Below, one piece after another: positions 53,951 to 62,707 of a stretch of DNA of 64,000 bases. Both the position numbers and the translations under genes were made by a program. Below the pieces are notes generated by a model. It worked only from the letters and a program-made list of their open reading frames with translations, was not told the origin of the DNA and searched no databases. Positions within the stretch are counted from its first letter, which is position 1, and every line of letters begins with the position of its first letter. The DNA comes from an uncultured Winogradskyella sp. (lineage in GTDB: Bacteria > Bacteroidota > Bacteroidia > Flavobacteriales > Flavobacteriaceae), in assembly GCF_937958655.1 (NCBI RefSeq), contig NZ_CALGNH010000013.1:44882-108881 (forward strand). Direction: 5' to 3'.

Positions 53951-55567
53951 TTAAAACGCATAACGTTGCGGCCCACCTCTTCTAACTTCTTCAGAAGCAT
54001 AGGACTCAAACTGCTTAAAGTTTTCTCTAAACGCATTAGATAATTTAAATGCCATCTTATAGTAAGCATCGTCATCATTCCATGTTGCTCTTGGGCTAAG
54101 AACTTCCGTAGGCACACCAGGACAAGTCCTTGGTTGCGCCACACCAAATACAGAATGTATGTGGTAATCGTCATAATTATATAAACCCAAATCACCATTT
54201 AATGCAGCATTTATCATGGCACGTGTATATTTTAATTTCATACGTGTACCAATACCATAAGGGCCGCCAGTCCAACCTGTGTTAACTAACCAAACATTGA
54301 CGCCAGCTTCTATCATTTTCTTACTTAGCATAGCTGCATATTCTGTGGGATGAAGTGGCATAAACGGTGCGCCAAAACATGCAGAAAAAGAAGGTTGCGG
54401 CTCAACAACACCTGCCTCAGTACCTGCAACCTTAGCCGTATAACCAGATATAAAGTGATAGGCTGCTTGCGATGGAGTTAATTTAGAAATTGGAGGTAAC
54501 ACGCCAAAAGCATCCGCAGTTAAGAAAAATATATGTTTTGGATTCTTACCAATAGATGGTGTTTTTATATTATCAATATGATAAATAGGGTAACTTACCC
54601 TTGTATTTTGAGTTATAGATGTATCGGTAAAATCCACATTACCATTATCATCCATAATCACATTTTCGAGAATGGCTCCTTTTTTAATGGCTTCATAGAT
54701 CTCAGGCTCCTGTTCTGCGGATAGATTAATAACTTTAGCATAGCATCCACCTTCAAAATTAAAGACTGTATTTTCACTGGTCCAACCATGCTCATCATCA
54801 CCAATTAAACTTCGATTTGTATCGGTTGAGAGCGTTGTTTTACCTGTACCAGATAAGCCAAAGAAAATGGCAGTATCACCGTCTTTACCAACATTAGCAC
54901 TGCAATGCATTGGCAATGTGTTTTTAAACACAGGTAGCTCAAAATTTAAAGCAGAAAAAATACCTTTTTTTATTTCGCCAGTATATCCTGTTCCACCTAC
55001 AATAGCTATTTTTTTGGTAAAATTTAAAATCGCAAAATTATGTTGTCTGGTGCCATCTTCTTCTGCTACAGCCATAAAACCTGGTGCATTAATCACTGTC
55101 CATTCAGGTTTAAAATTTTGCAATTCATCTTCCGTTGGACGTAAAAACATGTTGTAAGCAAACATATTACTCCATGCATATTCGTTAATAACGCGGATAC
55201 CAGTTTTATAATTTGGATCTGCACAAGCATAACAGTCTCTAACATAAATTTCTTTACCAGATAGGTAGTTAGTTATTTTATGGTAAAGTTGCTCAAACTT
55301 ATCACTTTTAAAAGGGATATTTATATTTCCCCACCAAATCTTATCTTTTGTTATATCATCTTTTACAATAAATCTATCCTTAGGTGATCGCCCTGTAAAT
55401 TCACCTGTTTTAATAGCAATAGCACCAGAAGACGATTCAACTCCCTGACCTTTTGCAATTATTTCTGCGTGTAATTGGTCTGAAGATAATTGATAATTAA
55501 TCTTGGCATTTTTAATACCGTAATTGTCTAACGAAATCGTTTTCGATGATTGTGTATAGTTTGCCAT
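53951..55567 (-). CDS. pckA: Phosphoenolpyruvate carboxykinase (ATP)
   Basis: The 538-residue protein has the ATP-type PckA motifs: GEFTGRSPKDRFIV, the P-loop GLSGTGKTTLSTD, DDEHGW and the YPIYHIDNI / GPYGIGTRMKLKYTRAM segments. It converts oxaloacetate to phosphoenolpyruvate in gluconeogenesis. A TAATTTTG box at 55587-55594 (minus) lies 19 bp upstream of the ATG, without a clear -33 box. It is a single-gene unit with a strong hairpin behind it. Confidence 0.97.
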   Translation of the reverse strand: MANYTQSSKTISLDNYGIKNAKINYQLSSDQLHAEIIAKGQGVESSSGAIAIKTGEFTGRSPKDRFIVKDDITKDKIWWGNINIPFKSDKFEQLYHKITNYLSGKEIYVRDCYACADPNYKTGIRVINEYAWSNMFAYNMFLRPTEDELQNFKPEWTVINAPGFMAVAEEDGTRQHNFAILNFTKKIAIVGGTGYTGEIKKGIFSALNFELPVFKNTLPMHCSANVGKDGDTAIFFGLSGTGKTTLSTDTNRSLIGDDEHGWTSENTVFNFEGGCYAKVINLSAEQEPEIYEAIKKGAILENVIMDDNGNVDFTDTSITQNTRVSYPIYHIDNIKTPSIGKNPKHIFFLTADAFGVLPPISKLTPSQAAYHFISGYTAKVAGTEAGVVEPQPSFSACFGAPFMPLHPTEYAAMLSKKMIEAGVNVWLVNTGWTGGPYGIGTRMKLKYTRAMINAALNGDLGLYNYDDYHIHSVFGVAQPRTCPGVPTEVLSPRATWNDDDAYYKMAFKLSNAFRENFKQFESYASEEVRRGGPQRYAF

Positions 55568-55628
55568 ATTTTTATATTTAAGACCACAAAATTAAAACTT
55601 TATTTTAAACGAGCGACACTAAAAAAGA

Positions 55629-56018
55629 TTAATCGCCTTTTGCCTTTAATAAACCGATTAACATCATAACCCATGCGATTATTAACAATAATCCACCTAT
55701 TGGCGTAATGAGGGCTATGGCTTTAAAATTAAAATTTGAAAGCTCATTTGTAGCCAAGCCATATATAGATCCTGAAAAGAAAATAACACCTAAAATCACA
55801 ACATAAAAAATCATCTTTTTAAGCTTTATACTTATAAGCGAGGTATTACCTAAAAAGAGAAGAAAAAATGCATGATAGATCTGATAGCGCACACCTGTCT
55901 CAAAAGATGCAAGCGCGTCGTTATCAATTAACTTTTCTAGGCCATGAGCCGCGAAAGCACCTAAAATAATTCCTAAAATACCCAAAATTGAACCTACAAT
56001 TAATAATTTTCTGTTCAT
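55629..56018 (-). CDS. DUF423 membrane protein
   Basis: The start was set at ATG 56016-56018, giving 129 residues; the longer reading from 56087 adds 23 residues that show no family match. The protein has four membrane helices: KLLIVGSILGILGIILGAFAAHGLEKL, a second near YHAFFLLFLG and two more. AAHGLE is the DUF423 hallmark. Its function is unknown. A TAATTTTG box at 56075-56082 (minus) supports the shorter start by leaving a 50-nt leader. It is divergent from the saccharopine dehydrogenase-like gene. Confidence 0.85.
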   Translation of the reverse strand: MNRKLLIVGSILGILGIILGAFAAHGLEKLIDNDALASFETGVRYQIYHAFFLLFLGNTSLISIKLKKMIFYVVILGVIFFSGSIYGLATNELSNFNFKAIALITPIGGLLLIIAWVMMLIGLLKAKGD

Positions 56019-56098
56019 AAGTAAAGTAATGCTATGGTTTTTTTGCCTTTTGTAATTTACTACATTAGTACAAACAAAATTAGTCATATAAAACCACT

Positions 56099-57463
56099 AT
56101 GCGAAAGATTTTAATCATTGGTGCCGGAAAATCCTCATCCTATCTCATTAAATACTTATTAGATAAAGTTAACTCTGAAAATCTAGAAGTTACCATCGCT
56201 GATCTTAATATAAAAAATGCAGAAAAATTAGTTGGTGAAAATTCTAAAGCTAAAATCATTCACTTAGATGTTTTTGATTCCGAATCTAGAAGAAACGCCG
56301 TAATGGGTGCAGATCTCGTAATTTCAATGTTACCTGCAAGATTCCATATTGAAGTTGCCAAAGATTGTATTACTTATAAAAAACACATGGTTACAGCCTC
56401 GTACGTAAGTAAAGAAATGCAGGAACTAAATGAAGATGTAAAAGCTAATAATTTAGTGTTTATGAATGAAATTGGCGTAGATCCTGGCATAGACCATATG
56501 AGCGCTATGCAAATCATTGATCAAATTAGAGATAAAGGAGGAAAAATGATTTTGTTTGAATCTTTTACTGGCGGACTAGTTGCACCAGAAAGTGACACTA
56601 ACCTTTGGAATTACAAGTTTACTTGGAACCCAAGAAACGTAGTTGTTGCAGGGCAAGGTGGAGCCGCAAAATTCTTACAAGAAAATCAATTTAAATATAT
56701 TCCATATTACCGCCTTTTTAGACGTACCGAATTTTTAGATGTAGAGGGTTATGGTAGATTTGAGGCCTATGCAAACAGAGACTCTTTAAAATATCAAAAC
56801 CTATATGGCTTAGACCATATTAGAACATTATACAGAGGCACTATGAGACGCGTGGGTTTTAGTCGTGCTTGGAATGTTTTTGTTCAATTAGGTATGACTG
56901 ACGATAGTTATACCATAGACGATAGTGCCAATATGAGCTATCGCGATTTTGTTAATGCTTTTTTACCTTATAGCCCAACGGATTCAGTTGAACTTAAATT
57001 TAGACATGCCTTAAAGATTGACCAAGATGATATTATATGGGATAAATTTGTTGAGTTAGATATTTTTAGCGCTATTAAAATGGTAGAACTAGATAAAGCA
57101 ACTCCCGCTCAAATTCTGCAAAAAATATTAATGGATAGCTGGACCTTAGATGCAGAGGATAAAGATATGATTGTAATGTATCATAAATTTGGTTATAAAC
57201 TTAATGGAGAAAATCATCAAATTGATGCAACTATGGTTGCTTTAGGAGAAGACCAAACGTATACAGCAATGGCAAAAACAGTAGGATTACCTGTAGCCAT
57301 TGCAACTATGGCTATATTAAATGGTAAAATTAAAACACCTGGTGTACAGATTCCTATATCAAAAGAAGTGTACACTCCTATTTTAAAAGAGCTAGAATCT
57401 TATGGAATAGCCTTTAATAAAAAAGAAATGCCATATTTAGGTTACAATCCACTAAATATTTAA
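56099..57463 (+). CDS. Saccharopine dehydrogenase family protein
   Basis: The 454-residue oxidoreductase starts with a Rossmann turn (ILIIGAGKSSSYLIKYLL). It contains the family-typical DLVISMLPARFH, MTASYVS-like (MVTASYVSKEM) and the GVDPGIDHMSAMQIIDQI segment. The C-terminal domain (about 140-440) matches the saccharopine dehydrogenase C-domain. It probably works on saccharopine to glutamate plus aminoadipate semialdehyde in lysine breakdown, in line with the glutaryl-CoA-dehydrogenase-like enzyme elsewhere in the window. An Lrp-type regulator gene follows after 105 bp. Confidence 0.9.
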   Translation: MRKILIIGAGKSSSYLIKYLLDKVNSENLEVTIADLNIKNAEKLVGENSKAKIIHLDVFDSESRRNAVMGADLVISMLPARFHIEVAKDCITYKKHMVTASYVSKEMQELNEDVKANNLVFMNEIGVDPGIDHMSAMQIIDQIRDKGGKMILFESFTGGLVAPESDTNLWNYKFTWNPRNVVVAGQGGAAKFLQENQFKYIPYYRLFRRTEFLDVEGYGRFEAYANRDSLKYQNLYGLDHIRTLYRGTMRRVGFSRAWNVFVQLGMTDDSYTIDDSANMSYRDFVNAFLPYSPTDSVELKFRHALKIDQDDIIWDKFVELDIFSAIKMVELDKATPAQILQKILMDSWTLDAEDKDMIVMYHKFGYKLNGENHQIDATMVALGEDQTYTAMAKTVGLPVAIATMAILNGKIKTPGVQIPISKEVYTPILKELESYGIAFNKKEMPYLGYNPLNI

Positions 57464-57568
57464 ACTAAAAATATTTATAAGTTACAAACTGGAATCGTTT
57501 TCTTATTTATATATTGTTAAATGTAATACTAAAATTTCTATTGACTTGGAAATGAAAATAAGTTACGT

Positions 57569-58039
57569 ATGAAAGTTAATGACAAAGGCATTTACATTGA
57601 CGGTATTGATAAAAAGATACTAAGAGCTTTAATGGAAGATGCCAGAACTCCGATTTTAGAAATTGCCCGCAGCGTCGGTATTTCTGGTGCGGCTATACAC
57701 CAAAGGTTAAAGAAGCTTTATAAATCTGGTCTTTTAGCAGGCTCAAAATTTATAATTAATCCCAAAGTATTAGGTTACACCACTATGGCTTTTGTCGGAG
57801 TTTATTTAGATAAAGCGGTAAGTAACCCAGAGGCCGTTAAACAATTACAGCGTGTCCCAGAGGTTATAGAGTGCCATTACACCACTGGTGAGTGGAGTAT
57901 TTTCATTAAAATTCTATCTAAAGACAACGAACATTTAATGCACTTACTTAACAAAGAGATACAAGGCATTAAAGGCGTGTCTCGAACTGAAACTTTTATC
58001 TCTCTTCAGCAGCAAATTAATAGGCAAATTAAGATCTGA
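57569..58039 (+). CDS. Lrp/AsnC-family transcriptional regulator
   Basis: A 156-residue protein with an N-terminal winged helix (IDKKILRALMEDARTPILEIARSVGISGAAIHQRLKKL) and a C-terminal RAM/ligand domain (residues 65-145). Members sense amino acids and control their metabolism. Its position after the saccharopine dehydrogenase-like gene suggests control of lysine-related genes, but this is inference. The LpxR-like gene starts 2 bp after its stop, so both are probably expressed together. Confidence 0.92.
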   Translation: MKVNDKGIYIDGIDKKILRALMEDARTPILEIARSVGISGAAIHQRLKKLYKSGLLAGSKFIINPKVLGYTTMAFVGVYLDKAVSNPEAVKQLQRVPEVIECHYTTGEWSIFIKILSKDNEHLMHLLNKEIQGIKGVSRTETFISLQQQINRQIKI

Positions 58040-58040
58040 T

Positions 58041-58961
58041 ATGGCTAAATTTAGCTTATGCTTTAGTCTGTTTGCTATTACTGTTTTTTTAGGTTATTCT
58101 CAATCTAACAACACGTTTAGCCAACAACTACAATTACAACACGATAATGATTTTATTACCCTAACAGATAGGTATTATTCGTCTGGTCTATATCTAAGAT
58201 ATAGAAAGTTACTTTCTAACCCTATTTTTAATGAAGGTACAGAACAGGTTGAGTTCAGTATTCAACAAGAAATCTATACACCATCGCAAACAAAATCTAC
58301 TAACATCGATGAGTTTGACCGAAGCTACGCTGGTTTTGTAGGTTTGGGATTTCATTGGTTACATGCAAAGGAAAATAACCTACTAAAGATTAGTGCTCTT
58401 GCAGGGATTGTTGGCCCTAACTCTGGTGCTGGTGGATTTCAGAGGTGGTACCACAATACTTTAGTAATTTCTGATCCTCCGATATGGGTAGCAGAACTAA
58501 GAGACAGTTTTCAGTTCAATTTATACAGTACTTATGCTAAGGAATGGACACTAGTCCCAAATCCGTTTGGTATGAGAATAGCATTGCTTTCGCATATAGC
58601 TTTAGGAACTCGCGATATATATTTAGAGCCAGAGCTTGTATTATCTTTTGGAAGAAAAGCACAACTTAAAAATAGTATTTTCTTTGATCTTTTGGGTGTT
58701 CATAACCACGAAATATATTTTACGCTAAATGCGGCGTACCGTAATGTTATTTATAATGGTATAATTGAAGGTAACTTATTTGGTGACGACTCACAGGTAT
58801 TGCGTGAAAGCCAAAACGCATTGTTGAGATTTGGCTTTGATTTTCATAACAAATTTGGACAAAATAATTTAAAAATTGGTGTAAGATATAATTCTAGAGA
58901 AACTCTGCAATCTAAAAGCCATAAGTATATTATTTTAGGGTATGGCTACAGCTTTAATTAA
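58041..58961 (+). CDS. LpxR-like outer membrane lipid A deacylase
   Basis: The 306-residue protein has a signal peptide (to about residue 22) and the LpxR/DUF2219 pattern: LQHDNDFITLTDRYYSSGLYLRY, then SFDRSYAGF-type segment (DEFDRSYAGFVGLGFHWL) and alternating beta strands ending in an aromatic-rich YGYSFN, as in outer membrane barrels. LpxR removes the 3'-acyloxyacyl chain of lipid A. The Asn-Asp-rich start contains the calcium-binding and catalytic region, but I did not verify each residue. It is preceded by the Lrp gene. Confidence 0.85.
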   Translation: MAKFSLCFSLFAITVFLGYSQSNNTFSQQLQLQHDNDFITLTDRYYSSGLYLRYRKLLSNPIFNEGTEQVEFSIQQEIYTPSQTKSTNIDEFDRSYAGFVGLGFHWLHAKENNLLKISALAGIVGPNSGAGGFQRWYHNTLVISDPPIWVAELRDSFQFNLYSTYAKEWTLVPNPFGMRIALLSHIALGTRDIYLEPELVLSFGRKAQLKNSIFFDLLGVHNHEIYFTLNAAYRNVIYNGIIEGNLFGDDSQVLRESQNALLRFGFDFHNKFGQNNLKIGVRYNSRETLQSKSHKYIILGYGYSFN

Positions 58962-58969
58962 ATAACGAT

Positions 58970-59800
58970 CTAGCCTTTTCGCTTAATCCAAATATTTAAA
59001 ACCATACCTAACACTACCAATAGCATACCAACTATAGGCCAAAAACCATAGGACTCATTAAACAATAGGAATCCAAAAATTAAGGCATATACCAATTCCA
59101 TATATTTAATGGGTGCAACAGTACTTGCTTCGGCTAATTGAAATGACTTCGTTAAAAACACTTGTCCTGCCAATCCTAAAGTTCCTATTAAACATATCCA
59201 TAACCATTCCTCGCCTATTGGCATTCTCCATGTATGAATAAAAAACAAACTTCCTATTATAGAAAACATCATAAAATAGTTTATGATAGTTAAATAATGC
59301 TCTTTAGATCCTAGATACCTAACAATAACAAATACAGCACCGACAAATAATGAAGATAGCATTATAAGAATAAAACTATTAGTATCTATCCTAAAATCTA
59401 CTCCTTTCATTACAAATGCACCTGTAATAGCAATAATTAAACTCATCCACTGCCAAAACTTTACGTTTTCTTTCAAAAAAAAGAACGCTAATACCACACT
59501 AAAAATCGGTGCAGTGTAACGTAACGCAACAGCAGAACCCAAAGGGATGTCTTGTACAACCTTAAAAAAAAACGCTAAAGAAACAAAACTTAGAAGACCT
59601 CTTGTACTTAACAAAAAAACATGCTTACCAATTATAGGTACTTTCTTTACAATCATATACGGAAAGATAAAAACAAAAGTTCCCATAGCTCTAAAGAACA
59701 CCACTTGCATCGGATGAAAATCCTTAAGATATTTAGCCATTAAATTCATCCACGCAAATGCGAATGTGGCAATAAGCATAAAAATGATACCTTTCTTCAA
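58970..59800 (-). CDS. EamA-family (DMT) transporter
   Basis: A 276-residue membrane protein with ten helices in two EamA halves (FAFAWMNLMAKYLKDFHPMQVVFFRAMG, and ASTVAPIKYMELVYALIFGFLLFNE). The family moves small metabolites such as amino acids or nucleotide sugars. The start is TTG 59800; an in-frame stop lies 5 codons upstream. ATG 59779 (residue 8) is an alternative that would still leave the first helix complete, so the start is uncertain. It is convergent with the LpxR-like gene (8-bp gap). Confidence 0.82.
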   Translation of the reverse strand: MKKGIIFMLIATFAFAWMNLMAKYLKDFHPMQVVFFRAMGTFVFIFPYMIVKKVPIIGKHVFLLSTRGLLSFVSLAFFFKVVQDIPLGSAVALRYTAPIFSVVLAFFFLKENVKFWQWMSLIIAITGAFVMKGVDFRIDTNSFILIMLSSLFVGAVFVIVRYLGSKEHYLTIINYFMMFSIIGSLFFIHTWRMPIGEEWLWICLIGTLGLAGQVFLTKSFQLAEASTVAPIKYMELVYALIFGFLLFNESYGFWPIVGMLLVVLGMVLNIWIKRKG

Positions 59801-59836
59801 AGAATTTAAAAATTACGTGCCAAAATTACAACAAAA

Positions 59837-59864
59837 AAAGCCCTGATTTCTCAGAGCTTTTAGT
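59837..59864 (-). terminator. Terminator of the zinc peptidase gene
   Basis: On the minus strand AAAGCTCTGA pairs with TCAGGGCTTT (one mismatch) around GAAA, then a T-run, 22-49 bp after the peptidase stop. Confidence 0.78.
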
Positions 59865-59885
59865 TTATTAGGATAGATTTATTAA

Positions 59886-60590
59886 TTAGTCGCGTCCACC
59901 AAATACTTGTAATGCCCAATATAAGAGCGACGCTAAAGCGCCTATTGCCGCCACCAAATAAGTTCTTGCAGCCCATTTTAGTGCATCTTCTGATCCTTTA
60001 TATTCATCTGGAGTTACCATATTTTTATTTTTTAACCACGCTAAGGCTCTATTACTAGCATCGTACTCTACTGGTAATGTAATAAAACTAAATAAGGTTG
60101 CAAAACCCATAAAAACAAGACCAGCAATAGCGACCCAATAGCCTAATCCAACACCAGCAGCAGCTCCAAGAACCAAACCACCAATTACCAACCATTGCGA
60201 CATACCAGAAGTAACACTTACAATAGGAACTAACGCTGATCGCATACCCAACGCACTATAGGCTTGAGCATGCTGAACTGCATGACCAACTTCGTGCGCT
60301 GCAACTGCTGCTGCCGCTGCGTTTCTCTGATTATATACAGCCTCACTTAAATTAACGGTTTTATTCTTTGGATTATAATGATCTGTTAGGCGCCCAGGAG
60401 TGGATATAACTTCAACATCAAAAATACCATTATCAGTTAGCATTTTTTCTGCTATTTCTTTTCCAGACATTCCATTACGTAATTGCACTTTTGAATATTT
60501 TGCAAATTTACGCTTAAGTTGATTACTAACTAACCAGCTTACTAAAGCTATAGCACCGATTAAAACGTAATATCCCATCATTCCATTCAT
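59886..60590 (-). CDS. Membrane zinc metallopeptidase (YugP-like)
   Basis: The 234-residue protein has an N-terminal membrane helix, then the zinc site AAHEVGHAVQHAQAYSALGMR (HEVGH with two His ligands) and three further hydrophobic stretches. VEYDASNRALAWLKN contains the distal Glu/Asp region typical of Zn_peptidase_2 (DUF-type neutral zinc metallopeptidase). Its substrates are unknown. It is a single-gene unit between the EamA gene and alanine dehydrogenase. Confidence 0.9.
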   Translation of the reverse strand: MNGMMGYYVLIGAIALVSWLVSNQLKRKFAKYSKVQLRNGMSGKEIAEKMLTDNGIFDVEVISTPGRLTDHYNPKNKTVNLSEAVYNQRNAAAAAVAAHEVGHAVQHAQAYSALGMRSALVPIVSVTSGMSQWLVIGGLVLGAAAGVGLGYWVAIAGLVFMGFATLFSFITLPVEYDASNRALAWLKNKNMVTPDEYKGSEDALKWAARTYLVAAIGALASLLYWALQVFGGRD

Positions 60591-60693
60591 AATAAATAAG
60601 TTTTAGTTATTGTAAAAGTAATAAATGAATTGCAAAAAATAAGCCAAATTATATTTAAGAAAAATTGTCAGTATTTAATAGCTAAAAAACAAC

Positions 60694-61794
60694 TTAAACA
60701 GTATCCACAGACCAATTAAAGGCTTCCGCAATTTCTTCATAAACAATTTTACCTTTAACAATATTAAGTCCTTTACGTAAAGATTCATCCTTAGCACAAG
60801 CAACTTCCCAACCCTGATTAGCCAATCTCAGCACATAAGGTAAGGTTACATTGGTTAATGCTAAGGTAGAGGTATAAGGTACAGCACCAGGCATGTTTGC
60901 TACACAATAATGTACAACATCATCTATAATATAAGTTGGATCTTCGTGGGTTGTCGCTTTTGTTGTTTCCATACAACCTCCTTGATCGACGGCTACATCA
61001 ACCAAAACTGTTCCAGGCCGCATTTCCTTGAGCATATCTCGGGTTATTAATTTTGGTGCTTTGGCACCTTTTATTAAAACTCCACCAATTATTAGATCGT
61101 GATCCTTAATACGTTTTCTTATATTGAATTCACTCGAAAATTCGGTGACTACATGATTTGGCATAACATCATTTACATAACGTAATTGCTTCATATTAAT
61201 ATCCATAATGGTAACATGTGCTCCTAAACCTGCCGCCATCTTTGCCGCTTGTATTCCTACAATACCAGCCCCTAGCACTAAAACTTTTCCAGGAGGCACT
61301 CCTGGTACACCTCCCAAGAGTACTCCGCGACCCTTAATTGGTTTTTCTAAATATTTAGCTCCTTGTTGAATCGCCATTCTCCCAGCTACTTCAGACATAG
61401 GTGTTAGTAATGGCAAGGACCCATCTGCGTCTTCCACAGTTTCGTATGCAATACAAACCGATTTACTATTTAGCATTGCTTTGGTTAATGGCTCACTTGA
61501 TGCAAAATGAAAATAGGTAAATACCACATGATGTGGCTTTATTAAAGCATACTCTTCTTCAATAGGTTCCTTTACTTTTACAATCATTTCTGCAGCAGCA
61601 TAGACCTCTTCTATGGTCTCTAAAATGGTAGCTCCGACCTTCTTGTAATCGTTATCAAAAAAACCACTGCCAAAGCCAGCATCCTTTTGCACAAATACAG
61701 TGTGGTTATTTTTAACAAGTTCGTAAACACCAGCTGGTGTCATACCAACACGATTTTCATTATTCTTAATTTCTTTTGGGACTCCAATTTTCAT
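60694..61794 (-). CDS. ald: Alanine dehydrogenase
   Basis: The start is ATG 61794 (MKIGVPKEIKNNENRVGMTP); the longer reading from 61821 adds nine residues absent in the family. The 366-residue protein has the alanine dehydrogenase/transhydrogenase motifs: MIVKVKEPIEEEY (Lys in the active site), TYFHFASS (catalytic His), LGAGIVGIQAAKMAAGLGA (NAD site) and VDVAVDQGGCMETT. It interconverts alanine with pyruvate and ammonia. It is a single-gene unit, with no clear terminator seen. Confidence 0.95.
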   Translation of the reverse strand: MKIGVPKEIKNNENRVGMTPAGVYELVKNNHTVFVQKDAGFGSGFFDNDYKKVGATILETIEEVYAAAEMIVKVKEPIEEEYALIKPHHVVFTYFHFASSEPLTKAMLNSKSVCIAYETVEDADGSLPLLTPMSEVAGRMAIQQGAKYLEKPIKGRGVLLGGVPGVPPGKVLVLGAGIVGIQAAKMAAGLGAHVTIMDINMKQLRYVNDVMPNHVVTEFSSEFNIRKRIKDHDLIIGGVLIKGAKAPKLITRDMLKEMRPGTVLVDVAVDQGGCMETTKATTHEDPTYIIDDVVHYCVANMPGAVPYTSTLALTNVTLPYVLRLANQGWEVACAKDESLRKGLNIVKGKIVYEEIAEAFNWSVDTV

Positions 61795-62001
61795 ATTGAA
61801 TTTATTTTGAATTAATAGCACCGTTAAATACTATTAAAAAATTGAAGCCTCCAAATTATTATCCTTAATTGGAAGTATTTTTACGAAATTCTAAATTTGA
61901 AAGTTAAAATTTAAAGATTTTAAAATATAAGCCTCGTTTTCAATTGAATACAGCAATAGATGAATGAAATATTGTATCGATAAAATGAAAGTCATTTATT
62001 T

Positions 62002-62364
62002 CTATTCAGTAGCTAAAGTAACTTCGGTCACTTTTTCATTTTTAAATACAATTAGTAAATGTTCTTTGTGAGAGGTAATAAAACTAGGTTGCTTACCAAT
62101 ATTATAAATAAAGATGTCCTTTTCTGTATTAGATTTTAAAGTGGGTTGTCCCAATAGGTAAATAACTTCATCTTTTGATTTTTTAATAAATCTTTGAGAC
62201 TCTATTATATCGTCCACCATTTTATAGCGTAAGGCTGGTTGATTGCTCCACTGTTCTTTATTAAATCGTTCTTCAAATAACCAAATAAGCGAACTACTGA
62301 TAACAAATGCTAAAAAGAAAAATAAACCAATTCTATCATTTCTTTTTAGACTATTTAGGCACAT
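62002..62364 (-). CDS. Hypothetical membrane-anchored protein
   Basis: I do not recognise this 120-residue protein with confidence. It has one N-terminal membrane helix (IGLFFFLAFVISSSLIWLF) and a soluble part with SKDEVIYLLGQPTLKSNTEKDIFIYNIG, which looks like the BamE/SmpA-type fold, followed by a beta strand pattern ending KVTEVTLATE. An inner-membrane-attached periplasmic protein is likely. Its ATG lies 7 bp after the stop of the broken SemiSWEET gene, so both were probably one operon. Confidence 0.6.
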   Translation of the reverse strand: MCLNSLKRNDRIGLFFFLAFVISSSLIWLFEERFNKEQWSNQPALRYKMVDDIIESQRFIKKSKDEVIYLLGQPTLKSNTEKDIFIYNIGKQPSFITSHKEHLLIVFKNEKVTEVTLATE

Positions 62365-62371
62365 TTTTTAA

Positions 62372-62641
62372 TTATTTTTTACTGTATTTTATTTTAAAAA
62401 TAAACAAAAGCAGTACAGAAACTATCGTAATACTGTTAGCTAAAATTAGTGAAGGACTTTTTAATAACCACCCATAAATTAACCAGAGAAAGACTCCCAC
62501 AAGAAATAGTAACAGCATTGGTAAAGAAAGTGACGACACATCGTTTGTTTTCTATGTTTTATACATTTTTGGCAGAAAAGCTGTTGTTGTTAAAATTGTG
62601 GCGCATAACCCAATGCTTTCTATATAATATATAGGTTCCAT
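62372..62641 (-). pseudogene. SemiSWEET sugar transporter gene with an amber codon
   Basis: Reading from ATG 62639-62641 gives an 89-codon frame with stop at 62372. It encodes a three-helix SemiSWEET (MtN3/saliva) protein: ATILTTTAFLPKMYKT in helix 1 with the PQ-like PK, then KTNDVSSLSLPMLLLF and VFLWLIYGWLLKSPSL, and ILANSITIVSVLLLF. Codon 30 is TAG (CTA at 62552-62554 on the plus strand), where homologues have Trp in the same place (KTWKT). One G-to-A change explains it. Everything else is intact, so this is a recent nonsense mutation or a sequencing error. Confidence 0.8.
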
Positions 62642-62653
62642 AATATTAAACAG

Positions 62654-62703
62654 ATTGCCGCGTTCTTCGTCACTTCCGCAAGCCCAGTGTGACACCTCGC
62701 AAT
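62654..62703. repeat. Dispersed inverted repeat between SemiSWEET and leuS
   Basis: ATTGC (62654-62658) and GCAAT (62699-62703) are inverted ends; inside, TCAC and GTGTGA also pair. It is the 'attgcgag...ttcgtcac' type of flavobacterial intergenic repeat. It sits 4 bp from the leuS stop and may work as its terminator. Confidence 0.6.
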
Positions 62704-62707
62704 ACCA

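Noticed and set aside
56019..56087. Longer DUF423 start
   Set aside because: The added 23 residues have no membrane or family pattern, and the likely -7 promoter box (56075-56082) lies inside them.
62552..62554. Amber codon as programmed recoding (pyrrolysine or suppression)
   Set aside because: The expected residue is an ordinary Trp, no recoding element is visible, and Bacteroidetes are not known to use TAG this way; a point mutation is simpler.
62449..62634. Small plus-strand reading frame
   Set aside because: It is the complement of the broken SemiSWEET gene, and its translation shows no plausible protein.
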